Part shown: positions 11,544-21,605 of the stretch, one piece after another
Layout: each line of letters starts with the position of its first letter
Position numbering within the stretch: the stretch's first letter is position 1
NCBI RefSeq assembly: GCF_024763615.1
Contig: NC_077223.1
Coordinates: forward strand, 36,270,627 to 36,334,626
From: Phlebotomus papatasi
Taxonomy: Eukaryota; Arthropoda; Insecta; Diptera; Psychodidae
Direction: 5' to 3'
Length of the DNA stretch: 64,000 nt
Translations under genes and position numbers: made by a program
Notes under the pieces: model-generated
The model's input: the letters and a program-made list of their open reading frames with translations, nothing else
The model's database searches: none
What the model was told of the DNA's origin: nothing

Positions 11544-11942
11544 GTTATCATACTTGCACATTAAAATTTTAATATGATTCACATTAATTGTCGCTGGTGA
11601 GAGTCCAAATGTGTAATTTGTGTGTTTGAATCATTTTATATTCAAAATTTGATCTATTTGTTGATAAAAAAGGTAGACTTGGTCCGCAAAATTTGATAAA
11701 AATTGATTTATAGCATTAATGCGAAAAATTAATGCGATTTTCTCTTTAATTTTTTAATGTGAAAAATATTTATTCTTTAGGTAAATTTAAACTTATTTTT
11801 GCAGGCCAAGTCCACTTCTTTATCAATAAATAGAAAAACCCCAACTATTAAGTGACTCAAAGACACAAATAACATATTTGGATGCTCACAAGCGACAATT
11901 AATGTGAATCATATTAAAATTTTAATGTGCAAGTGTGATAAC
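11544..11942. mobile_element. MITE with long inverted repeats (GTTATCAYACTTGCACATTA family), copy B, complete
   Basis: Inverted ends of about 56 bases start GTTATCATACTTGCACATTA on the left and GTTATCACACTTGCACATTA on the right (reverse complement). The two halves are further palindromic, including GTAGACTTGG and AAGTCCACTT. It lies 440 bp upstream of the cortactin-binding protein gene and interrupts a region of CACTATAATAGTG motifs. Confidence 0.8.
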
Positions 11943-12390
11943 GCCGTTATAGTTGAAAAATTTTCAACAATGTTTTGTAATTTAAAACTGTTGAAAAATT
12001 CTAGAAATTACCACTATTATAGTATGACTATAGTTTTTCACATTATTATAGTGTGAAAAAATACACAACTTTATGGTATTTTTTGTCACATGATTAAAAA
12101 TTAAAACTATTATAGTTTGATCATAATTTTTCACACTATTTATAGTGCGAAGCCTTGTGTATTTCAACCAAAGTTGTTGAATTTTCAAAAAAAATTTGTC
12201 GAATTTTCAGACAAAAGTTGTTGAATTTTTTAACAAAAGTTGTGTAAAAATTATTGAATTTCCATTTAAGGCATACACTTCAGTCGAGTTGCTTTTCATT
12301 AGTCAAAAGTCATATAAAACATCAAATATTTATATGCATATTAAGTATATCGTGAAGATCCGAGCATCAGATATAATTATCTCGCATTAT

Positions 12391-12532
12391 GGCCTCTACA
12401 CACTAGTAGAAATTTCTTTAAAAACGGCTTTTTGAAGAAAATTTCCCCTTTCCTGGTAGGAAGAAATGTCAGAATTTTTTTAAAAAAAAAAAGCCAATTT
12501 TTGACGAAAATTGCTTCTAGTATGTAGACACA
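12391..12532. mobile_element. MITE (GGCCTCTACACA family), copy 2
   Basis: Starts GGCCTCTACACACTAGTAGA and ends with a near inverted copy (TTCTAGTATGTAGACAC). Length and centre match copy 1 at 5871-6007. Confidence 0.65.
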
Positions 12533-12617
12533 TTAGGGAGGATCCCGAGTACAGGAAAAAAACATTACAAATGTCTAAAAAGGCAAAAAAAACAAAATAA
12601 ATGAAATGAAGTGAAAA

Positions 12618-12731
12618 TTCAACAATTTTTGAGTTTACACACAAAAATTCAACAATTTTTAAATTCAACAGCTCCAAATTCAACAACTTCAAATTCAACA
12701 ACTTTAAATGAAACAATTTTAAATTAAACAT
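12618..12731. repeat. Minisatellite-like AATTCAACAA tandem units
   Basis: About eight diverged units of AAATTCAACAA follow each other. The same motif in inverse orientation stands at 12170-12260, so they may be arms of one element. Confidence 0.5.
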
Positions 12732-12923
12732 TTTTTTTCCAAATTTTACACTATAATAGTATGGTGTGAAAGATTAGACACTATAATAGTGTTAATTTTT
12801 TTTACTGTGAAGCTTCGCACACCCTCTGGCTTTGAACACTTTACATTTTTCTCGTTTCCTTTAATGAATATGACCTAGAGAGAGTCATATAATAAAAAAA
12901 GTAAAAGAATATAATATAGCATA

Positions 12924-13138
12924 GGAGAAAATACTCTCCTTTCGAACGTTCATACCTTCGTATAATGTGAATTTTCATTAAGTTTTCCTAAGAGACTTAA
13001 ACATTTCTATTAAATATTAGTTAGCTTATTATCAAATATGTGTTGATAATTATGTGACAATCATGTGGTAATCTATTAGGAAAAGTAAAAGGAATTCGCA
13101 TTATTCGAAGGCATGAACGTTCGAAGGGAGATTTCAAC
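12924..13138. mobile_element. MITE (CTTCGAACGTTCAT family), copy 1
   Basis: The left end GGAGAAAATACTCTCCTTTC is followed by GAACGTTCATACCTTCG; the right end has CGAAGGCATGAACGTTCGAA. TA flanks both sides. It matches the copy at 40369-40584 in the same orientation, including TATTAAATATTAG in the centre. Confidence 0.7.
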
Positions 13139-13321
13139 TAATATGCAAAAAAAAACTATAGCAAAATTTTGTTATTTCACAGTAATCCATTCTCTAAAGG
13201 AAAAATATGATATATAATACTTTAAATAACTCATACACTAATCTCAAAAATTTGTGTTAGTAAATACTTTTTAGGCTTCAAGATTCTATTTTATAGTTAA
13301 GAAAATTGTTTATTTTATTGT

Positions 13322-13995
13322 TAGAATTTCGAATTCAAAGAGAGAGCAGTTATCCAGTTCTTTTCAACTTGTGACACGGGTAGAGGCCAAACGGTAAGAA
13401 ATACCCACTTCCGGACACCCCCCCCTCCCGTGAGTCAACATTATCCAGGACAGTTTATTTTTCTTTTTCCCTCCACCCCGATCTTTCCCTCCAAAACCAT
13501 GTTTTTTTGGTTTATTTAAAAAATGGCTCCTAGGATTTCTTTAATTTTCGAATGTTTTCGAGGTAGTCAAGGCGAATATTTCGTTCTTGGACACCTATGT
13601 TCGAAAACCATTTCGATATCGAATTTTCGAAGATCGAAGTTTATCCACTTTGGAGGGTCCATTTTTCAACCGATTTGGTTAAATTTGGTTTTTTTTTCAA
13701 AGATCTTGAAATTTGTAACTCAACTGCATCGGACTAAATAGATAAATAATTCACCTTGCTAGAATTTACTTTTTTATTTGTTTGAAAGTTTGTTACTTAT
13801 GCTAAAATATTCTATAACCTACTTTTCTTAAGCTATTTCTTATGTCAGAATATTTTTTTAAACTTATCAATAAATTTAATCATTAGTTAAAGCTGTATGT
13901 ACCTGAAAAGCATGCGAAAAGTTAATACACGGGTAGCTCTTTCTCGTGAGTTCGAGCACTCCGCAAACCTGGAACGCTTTACCATTTCCTTTTAG
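13322..13995 (+). repeat. Interspersed repeat (CTGCTCGAACTC family), copy, near complete
   Basis: Starts near TTCGAATTCAAAGAGAGAGC and ends GTGAGTTCGAGCACTCCGCA and ACCTGGAACGCTTTACC. The termini are short inverted repeats of each other (TGCTCGAACTC and GAGTTCGAGCA). The interior has CAAACGGTAAGAAATACC and CAACTGCATCGGACTAAAT. Confidence 0.6.
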
Positions 13996-14827
13996 ACAGT
14001 AAAGCATTTTTTGTAAGTAAATTTGGTAAGTAAAAAATTCAAATTAACAAATTAATTAGCAAATTTGATGAAGAAAAAAATTAATTTTGGTAAGTAAAAA
14101 ATCCATTTTGGTAAATTAAAATTGTTCTTTCTCAAAATATTTGCGTAAGTCTATCCCACTTCTTCTCACACAAAATTAGATTGAGCAAAATTTAATTTGG
14201 TTTGATGCGTTTGATGTTCGAAAGAAGAAGAAGAGTGCGAAAGAGTAGGATAGATAAGCATATATTCTGTGCTTTTAAGAAAGAAAAGGGTGTAAATTTT
14301 AACTTTATGAAATTTTCATGATCTAACTTTACCATTAACTTTTAATTATTTACTTATTTTGATCTTTTACTTACGAATTTTCATTACAACTTACCATTTT
14401 TACCAAAATACTTATCAATCTGCTGTAGCAGATTGAGCAGTCATTTGGTAAAAACAGTCAGTAAAAATGAAAAATGGCAGATAGCAAATTTTTATTGGCA
14501 AAGGGAAAACTAAGAAGTTATTGTTCAATTTTATTTTGTTCTGATCATCCTGAATTTTTATTTCATTAAGAAAATGTATGTTCTGGTTTGTATAATGTTT
14601 ATTTTGTTAAAAATGTTAAAGTTACTAATAGAACGTTGGGAAAAACCTCTCCAAAATAGACTCATAACTATTTTATTCACAATAAGACATCACAAAGTGT
14701 TGTTCCTCTGTTATTAATACAATTAAATTTATTTACCTTGTATACTACTCATGAGCAGTCTTGTGTACTCAACTTTTGAAAAAAAGCAAAAGAAAAACGA
14801 TTTGTAGAAGAATCTTTATTACCAATA

Positions 14828-15480
14828 TTACTGCTCGAACTCCAAAGAGAGAGCAGTATCTATAATCCCTTGATTTTCTGGCCCGCTAGAATTTCCACCT
14901 TCCACCCCATGGGGACGACTTTTTCCAACATATCATCACGTTTCGGACGATTTCTGAGAAACGACGTCATGCTCTGTTATCGAATGACTGTCCACCTGTC
15001 TTTCCGTCCCTCTGTCCGACCGTTACACGCTTAGAACTCAAACGGTTAGAGATAGAGACTCGGGACTTCTGGATGGCCCTCCCATAAATCGACCCAAGGT
15101 TCATTAATATGCCCCTCATTTCCCGCCTCCCCATTTCCTTTAAAACCAAAAGTTATATTTAGATATTTTTCTGAGGTTTCGTAGACGGGCTTTTTGTACA
15201 TATAAGAAAATACCGTTGAATCACTCAGGATAATAGTTTTTCATGGTCAAAGGTTCAAGAAGCTCTGAAAAGCGAATTTATCATTCGAATATAATGATTT
15301 TTGAGCTTCTTGGAAAGGTATTGGAATTTCTCAGAAGTCTGAAGCGATTCTAATCGATTATGAACCGCTAGTCATCCGGTTATGAACCGCTAATCGATTT
15401 TTTTCGAAAATCACATGTATTACAGCAGCTATAAACAAGCACATGTTGTATTCTTCGGATTATTTTTGAAGCACGATATC
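14828..15480 (+). repeat. Interspersed repeat (CTGCTCGAACTC family), 3' end lost
   Basis: Starts TACTGCTCGAACTCCAAAGA, with the hairpin ACTGCTC/GAGCAGT, then AACTCAAACGGTTAGAGATA and GTCTGAAGCGATTCTAATC. The distal end with the GCAAAG hairpin is not seen. Confidence 0.55.
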
Positions 15481-15626
15481 TAAGCCATAAGATCGAGCCT
15501 TTGCGAATCGTTTTGGTATCAGAATGAGATAAATGGCTTTTGAATAAAATTGCGTAATTTTTCTCCTTTATTATTTTAAGTCAATATTGAATTATTAAGA
15601 ACTTCAACTGATTCACAAACTCACTA

Positions 15627-15824
15627 GGGGGAAGTGGTCTGCCTTTGAACATTTATTTTTTCTCTTATTTCCCAAAGCAAAAATTCTATTTTGTTAATCG
15701 AAGTTATTAAAAAATAGGTAGTTGTATTGACTATAGTTTAGAGAATACGGTTTTTGCTTTGGAAAATAAGAGAAAAATTGAAATATTCAAGGGCTGCCGC
15801 ATTCAAAGGCAGGCCAGTTTCCCC
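15627..15824. mobile_element. MITE, TA|GGGGGAAGTGG terminus
   Basis: The left end GGGGGAAGTGGTCTGCCTTT pairs with the right end GGGGAAACTGGCCTGCCTTT (reverse complement). The arms go on with TTTCTCTTATTTCCCAAAGC against GCTTTGGAAAATAAGAGAAA. TA flanks both sides. Confidence 0.8.
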
Positions 15825-16749
15825 TATCCCGGAATTGGACCAAGATAATAAATTAATTTACCTTCAATACTTTATCGAATACAGTCATTTGTAAAATTTC
15901 AAAATATTTTGAATAAATACAATGTTGGCCAAAATTAAATAACCTTTAAAGATTGTCATAATTTTGACTTTGAAAAACTTCATATGGCAATCTCTCTTAG
16001 AAGTAGATTTATACATGAACGAAGTGCTCACCGGGATTATCTTCAAAATGCATCCTAAAATAAGAGAAATTTTTGGATCAAGTAAATTGAAACGTTTTGT
16101 GGCAGGAATGTGCGTGGAGGAAAAATATAGGACACATCTTTAGAGCATGTTTACTTATGGTGGGAGGAGGGGTCAACGAAGATGAGAACTTCTTATTTCA
16201 CATCCCTTGGTCTCTATAGTAGTAGCCGTCATACAACTAATGCAAGCGTAGACCTTCGTTTTGATTCTTTATCGCCTTTAATTTCTAAACAACAATCAAA
16301 TAGAGTAAATCGTTAGATGCTATTATAATGATTTTAAAATAATTACAATATCAAAATTTGTTAAAAATACGTGCCTGTTCTAACATTATTAAATAAAATT
16401 AACCCTGTTGTTAAAACCTGAAGGTCTGTAAAAGCTATAACTGGTAGTAGTAGAAAAACGGAGAAACACTGTAATGTGAGTGTAATGATTAGGTTGCAAA
16501 ATAAATCAATGATTTATTATGGAACAGTATTCTTATATTTAACATGAGCAGAACTGATTTTACCTTAGATCTAACATTTTCTACTATAAAAGCAAACATG
16601 ATGTTCTTTGGGATCCAAAACTTTATTAGATACCTTAGGTGTATCTGAGTAACTCAACAATAAAATCATGTTGTCCTCTCGTAAATCTGAATGTTCTCAA
16701 CACCTCTGGTCGCTAAATCACATCCCCCGAGCATTGATAGTAATAAAGG

Positions 16750-17400
16750 GTGATGGAAACCACTGAAGTTTAACCCAGAGACAGAGAATTGTGCACGATT
16801 TTCTAATCAACGTCCCATTTGACGATTTGTGCACAATCTGTGGTGTGCATTTTAATAAATTGCGCCAAGGGAGTAAGATGGTGGTCCACGGAGGGGAGCC
16901 AAAGTTAAAAGCGTGCGCCGTTGATCAAAGCGTAGAGCTGGAGCCGCAGATTTGTAGGGCAACGTGCAATGGACCACACGCAGGTCGCTCAGAGGTCACA
17001 CTCCTCCACACACTGATTAATTGGACAGTTTTCGGAGACTGACGCACATTAGACGTCGCAGGTAAGTACCTAGCTCTTTGCCAACAATCTCCATGCGTTA
17101 ATTAATATCTTATGCCTCTTTCTCTTCTTTTGCCACTGAATCCCCAGCAGTGGGCAATTGTGGCTCCGGGCACCGTCCAGCCGTCGACAGGCCGCAAGGG
17201 CAGGAAACGGGCGCGGTGGATGGAAGACAAGTTCATCATCCATCACTTAATTACGCCAACAATTTAATCTCATCCAGCACACAGAGTGATACTCCAAGAC
17301 AAATCTTATGCTCGAGAAACGTGACTCGCGATCCTCTTCTGACAAATTTTCTAATCGCCAAACATGCAGATAGATTTCCATTTGGCTGCTGTTGTGATTA
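16750..17400 (+). other. GC-richer block with a strong splice-site pair; candidate non-coding or 5' UTR exons
   Basis: A perfect donor CAG|GTAAGT at 17059-17067 and an acceptor at 17147 with a fine pyrimidine tract (CTCTTTCTCTTCTTTTGCC) define an 86-base intron. All frames of the first block close with stops before the donor, except a few codons. The second block has a short plus-strand frame (to 17400) that does not connect to a good upstream frame. Base composition is clearly richer in G+C than the surroundings, and no repeat similarity was seen. It could be untranslated exons of a gene starting here, or a non-coding RNA. Confidence 0.35.
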
Positions 17401-17799
17401 AGTTAGGGGTTTGTCATTTGAAAAAAATATACACTTTGTAATATTAAATCGTTGGACATCAGGGTACATACTCTCTGTCGTAAAATCTGAAGAAAAATCG
17501 CCCATAAAAGCTTTGTAAACATTAATGACAAGAGGTTGAAAATAGATTAATGATCTGGTCTGTAACAAAAATGAATTCAGTTTCTATCAAGATAATTTCT
17601 AAAATGCAATTTAAAAAAAATAGTAATTTTTAAATGAAACTAAGATTTTTTTGGAGTTGATTAGGGGGTTCCTTAAAGAAATTATGTCGTTATCTGATGT
17701 ATTAACATCTGGTCGGGGAAGAAAATAAGCTACATTTATTTAATCTAAGAATAGTCGTCGAATTTCTATTAGTATTTAAATGCTGAGAAGAACTGATGA

Positions 17800-18195
17800 C
17801 AGTACAGTAACAAGCACTACATAAATATTTACCTTGATATTCACAACAAAATAATGTAATTTTGAGTATACTATCAGGAAACAATAAGGGAAAGAAACTA
17901 TGCAATAGCTTCTTTGAGGACGGCCAATTAGTGGGTCAAGTGGTAGAACACAAGCTCTGTGATGCAAGTGTCCCGGGTTCGAATCCCCTTTAGGTCACCA
18001 GGAATTTTTCTGTCGTTGAAGGTGTTCATTTGCATCCACTGAGCTTCACTGCACTTGGTTCCACGAGGCATGGGACTGACAACCCCACCCCCGTATAAGA
18101 AAAAATAATAATGGAAATGGATGTCCCGAACTCCCCTTGTGGAAAGGCCTAGTTCCTCTATGAAACGTTGTGCCACCATTATTATTATTATTTAA
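17800..18195 (+). mobile_element. tRNA-related SINE, copy 2, with ATT tail
   Basis: This copy has AGTGGGTCAAGTGGTAGAAC and CCGGGTTCGAATCCCC (internal promoter boxes) followed by the same body as the copy near 1.1 kb, and ends in a run of ATT units near 18178-18195. The tail marks the 3' end and the plus orientation. Confidence 0.75.
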
Positions 18196-18400
18196 TCACA
18201 AGAATAGGAGAATTTGAAATCTTTTTCAATTTGAAATTTGGAAATTTTCTTTTGAGAATTATTCTTGTTACAGGATCTTGAATTAGACTTGTACATCATA
18301 ATGGTTTTCCGTACCTCTATGTCCATCTGAAACATTAAAAAATTCTCAAAATCCCTAATTGGAAATAATTTTAAAGTACCCTATTTTTCCCAAAGTAAGA

Positions 18401-18850
18401 GTCTCAAGTTGGTCAGTGGATAGAGTAGCGGCTCTATGACTATGAGGTCTTGGGTTCAAAGCTGAGAAGCAGCAGAAAAAGATTTCTCATACCATATCGG
18501 CTTTAAATTCGTTCAGTGAATGAATGAATAGCAATTCCAATGGTACATATTGGCAAAAAAGTGAACCGCCTAAACAATAGAGGCTGGTACAAGAACGAGT
18601 TTCGACTTGAAAGTGGTACTTCAGTCGATAAAAATATTCACTGCCACTGATCCAAACACACACCGAGATGGGCTGCTGTGATATAGTAGCGGCACTGATA
18701 GCCCACAGAGCTGTGATATTGAGCGGCTACCCGTATCGGGGGATAAGATAGAATAGGAGTGGGGAAGCATAAGTGGCCCAATTGTGGCCTGGATGCATCG
18801 GCAATCCGAAATTGAGAACTGACCCCTGGCAAAATCTTATCTTATCTTAG
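18401..18850 (+). mobile_element. Second type of tRNA-related SINE with CTTAT tail
   Basis: The head (18411-18470) reads like a tRNA (GTCAGTGGATAGAGTAGCGG, then TTGGGTTCAAAGC as box B). The body differs from the other SINE family, and the 3' end is a short run of CTTAT units (about 18834-18848). Only one copy was found in the window. Confidence 0.6.
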
Positions 18851-18899
18851 CCTAAGTAAGACTCCAACTTAAAATTCTACTTAAATTTTTGGGTCCACA

Positions 18900-19900
18900 T
18901 GTATAAAGGAAGATTTTCGTTCCACACACGTCCCATAGGAAGAGGTGGATGATTTCACAGAATTTCTTTTACAGATTTGAGATTGGAAATGGACAAATAG
19001 CATGAAGAAATCTTCTTTTCAAAATCTTTCTTTGTACAGTATGAACATGGAACTATAAAATTATGAATATTCCTACAGCGATTCTTATCTAGGGCTCAAG
19101 TTACTCGTTTATGGTGATATGGGGCTATTTTGAGCTGTGAGGCTACATTGATAAACGATTTTTTCGCATATTTCTAAAGGAAGCTGGACCTTACCATAAT
19201 TTAATTTAGATGCACAACTTTTTGTCTATCGAAATTACATTTTGTTAACTCTTTTAGGACGAGAAGGTCAAAAATCGAGCGTCAGAAAAAATCATTATTT
19301 TCTAATTTTTTAAAACAAAATACAGCTTTAAAAGGCTGTGGTAAAAATTTGATTTTTGGGTCACGGGTGACCCAATCGTCCTTAAAGGGTTAAAGCCCAG
19401 TTTCCTTTACAGATATGCCAAAAAAAAATCGTATATCAATGTAGCCCCACAGTTCAAAGTAACCCCACCTCCTCCTATGTGTTATAAATGTTTATGTAAG
19501 CACTAAACGTTCGAACAAAAAAGGTTGTAAAATTTTTATTTATGGTAATTTAATGTGTGCACAAAACTTTTAATGAAAATAAGTTAAACTTATTTGTGTA
19601 TTTTGACTTTTTAAATTTATACAATATCTGCGGATTTGCTTAGTCAAAATAATAAAAATATCTTTTTTTTAATTTTTATAAATCTTCTGTTTTAAACGAA
19701 AATTCCTTCTATGAAAAAAAATGATTATGTATGTACCAATTAATCATAATTCATTTTTCTGAAATGTCGAATAGTAAGTTTACTATATTGGTTGGTAACA
19801 GCGACGATTTGCATCCCATAACATTTGTTTTGTTATCAAATCTTATTCTCAGAGGTGTTTTTCTTTATGATACTAAAAGTCCCATAAACCGATTTCCTGT
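18900..19900. other. AT-rich upstream region of the odorant-binding protein gene
   Basis: No repeat or gene was recognised. Short plus-strand frames occur near 19.73 kb without a signature. Confidence 0.35.
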
Positions 19901-19910
19901 GAAGTATTCG

Positions 19911-19919
19911 CTTATAAAG
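19911..19919 (+). promoter_or_regulatory. Putative TATA box of the odorant-binding protein gene
   Basis: CTTATAAAG lies 88-96 bases before the ATG at 20007, with a TCAG initiator-like tetramer about 45 bases downstream (near 19959). The spacing is slightly long for a TATA/initiator pair, so this is a moderate call from position and motif only. Confidence 0.4.
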
Positions 19920-20006
19920 CTGTGAAAATGAAAACAGTAATACTGTTTTAATAAGAGTGTCAGCCAAGTAGTGTTTCAATCTTAACTCAAACTTGAAGTG
20001 ATTAAA

Positions 20007-20481
20007 ATGAAGGTTAATTTAGGAATAACCTTTCTGGTTTTGTTTATTTTCGTCAATGTACGTGATGTGTGTTAATGAAATAAACTTTTTGTTAAAGTGT
20101 AATATTTTGCAATTAAAGGTCCATGGGCAATATATCCCAAAAGTGCTCCTTGATTATCTTGCGCCCTGTGCTTCCGAAGTTGCAGCTAAATCTGGACATA
20201 CCAACATCCAGAAAGTGAATCCTTTACTGAATCAAGGCGTTGAGAGTCTATATGGCTGCCTATCTGATTGTGCATCTGAGAAATTGGGCATAATTTCTGG
20301 GACAAAATTCAAAACTGAGGTCTTTGAGAAGCAATTGAGTCAGATTATTCAAGAAGATTATGTGCGGAACTTCACAAATGCCTGTAGGCAAACCATTGGA
20401 TCAGGAGAGTGTTCCATCACTAGAGTATTCTACTATTGCATATATGATAAATTCTTCACAGTTTTGTTATCATCTAATTAG
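20007..20481 (+). CDS. Classical odorant-binding protein, two exons
   Basis: Exon 1 (20007-20057) encodes MKVNLGITFLVLFIFVN; a 61-base intron (GTACGT to AAAG) follows; exon 2 (20119-20481) runs to the stop. The 137-residue product begins with a hydrophobic signal peptide, probably cut after VHGQ. The mature part has exactly six cysteines with the insect OBP spacing C-x29-C-x3-C-x37-C-x8-C-x8-C, including the diagnostic CLSDC. Such proteins are small secreted helical carriers that bind odorants, pheromones or other hydrophobic ligands in sensillar lymph or other fluids; ligand and tissue cannot be told from sequence. No other OBP lies nearby, so it is not part of a visible cluster. The only ATG that gives the signal peptide is 20007. 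The family assignment is firm; the subfamily is not determined. Confidence 0.88.
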
Positions 20482-20822
20482 GAGTTGTGCAAAGAAATTT
20501 TACGCGGAATAGTGTACAATATTTTTTGCGCATGCAATGCCCCTTTTAAAGGAACTCATCGAATTGCCGGGTCATTGAATGCTCTAGAAGAAAAGAAATC
20601 CAGAAGCATTGTGATAAATCTATTTGAAACTTCCATATTTTATTTATTGGTCTCCCCTTTTTTTGCTCTCCTTCCTCATCTGCCAAGAATGAAATTTTTG
20701 TACGCGGCTGCGATCGTTTTTCTCCTCAATCATGAAACTTATCACGTTTCTTCAATATAACACAATATGTGAAAGACTATTGAGTGGCTCACAGATTCTT
20801 TTTTTATTAATTCCAGTGTGAT

Positions 20823-21016
20823 TTATTTTCTACCATAGCGTAAATCTCGTGTTTTTTCCTCCCTGTGATCTCTTCCATCGCTCTTGTGGTACCCACCTCT
20901 TGTCTGACTGCCGCCCGAAATACCGGAGAACCACGAAGATTGAAACTTAGTGAGGAGATTCCTCGCTTGACCAGAATTTCTGGCATCCGCAATTCTTCGA
21001 TACAGTTGATCAGGCT
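20823..21016 (-). CDS. Orphan terminal exon candidate, minus strand
   Basis: An acceptor (TTTTCAG, ending at 21017) is followed by two overlapping open frames. One reads EPDQLYRRIADARNSGQARN and ends at 20823 with DLRYGRK; the other reads SLINCIEELRMPEILVKRG and continues to 20807. The first has the more usual insect codon pattern. Stop is followed at once by AATAAA. No upstream exon in matching phase was found before the palindrome at 21.6 kb. Function unknown; it converges on the odorant-binding protein gene. Confidence 0.25.
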
Positions 21017-21605
21017 CTGAAAATGTCTTAGTTTGTGTCTTGTGCCGAAAATCGTGACTTGTAGACAATATTCGAGATGATCGAATAGTTTTTACAATGA
21101 AACTGATTCAATTGTTAACGGAATTCTTTGATCAATTATTGTGAATGCTCGCCGATTGGAAAAGAGAGTGGGTATACTTGGATGATATACCATCGTTCTT
21201 TTCCCTTATTGTCCACCTCCTTCATTCCTTGTTGTGCTCCAGACTCTACACAGAATCAGCAAAAGAGTTCCTGGATTTTCTAATATCTACAAATCGCAGT
21301 TAGAAACATTTCAAGTAATCAAATTTTAGCATATTTTAAAGAAATAGGAATAATATCAAAATAGGTTCGAAAGAACACCTATTGGTACTTTAAGAAATCT
21401 TATTCTAATCTGACCTATTGGTACCTTATTTTGCACCATTTAGAATAAGAAATGTAAGACCTTATCCTCAGAGACAATAAATAGTTTAATGAAAAACCGT
21501 CATATATGGGGGATGTGGGGCATTTTTGTATTAAGACAGCTTTGAAATTGGGTTTTTTTCATATTTTTAAATTGGACAATATGATGATAATTTAGCTAAT
21601 CTGTA

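Larger units (their letters stand above)
11400..12830. repeat. Region rich in CACTATAATAGTG palindromes and AATTCAACAA units
   Basis: Variants of the palindrome CACTATAATAGTG occur near 11430, 12018, 12044, 12107, 12138, 12749 and 12779. A run of GTTGAATTTT units (12170-12260) faces an inverted run of AATTCAACAA units (12618-12731). Together they look like one or more old foldback elements, later hit by the MITEs at 11544-11942 and 12391-12532. Confidence 0.5.

Noticed and set aside
18411..18475. tRNA gene
   Set aside because: Acceptor stem does not pair and the body continues into a SINE with a CTTAT tail.
20485..20760. 91-codon frame after the odorant-binding protein gene
   Set aside because: It starts in the gene's 3' region, has scattered cysteines without OBP spacing, and no splice link.
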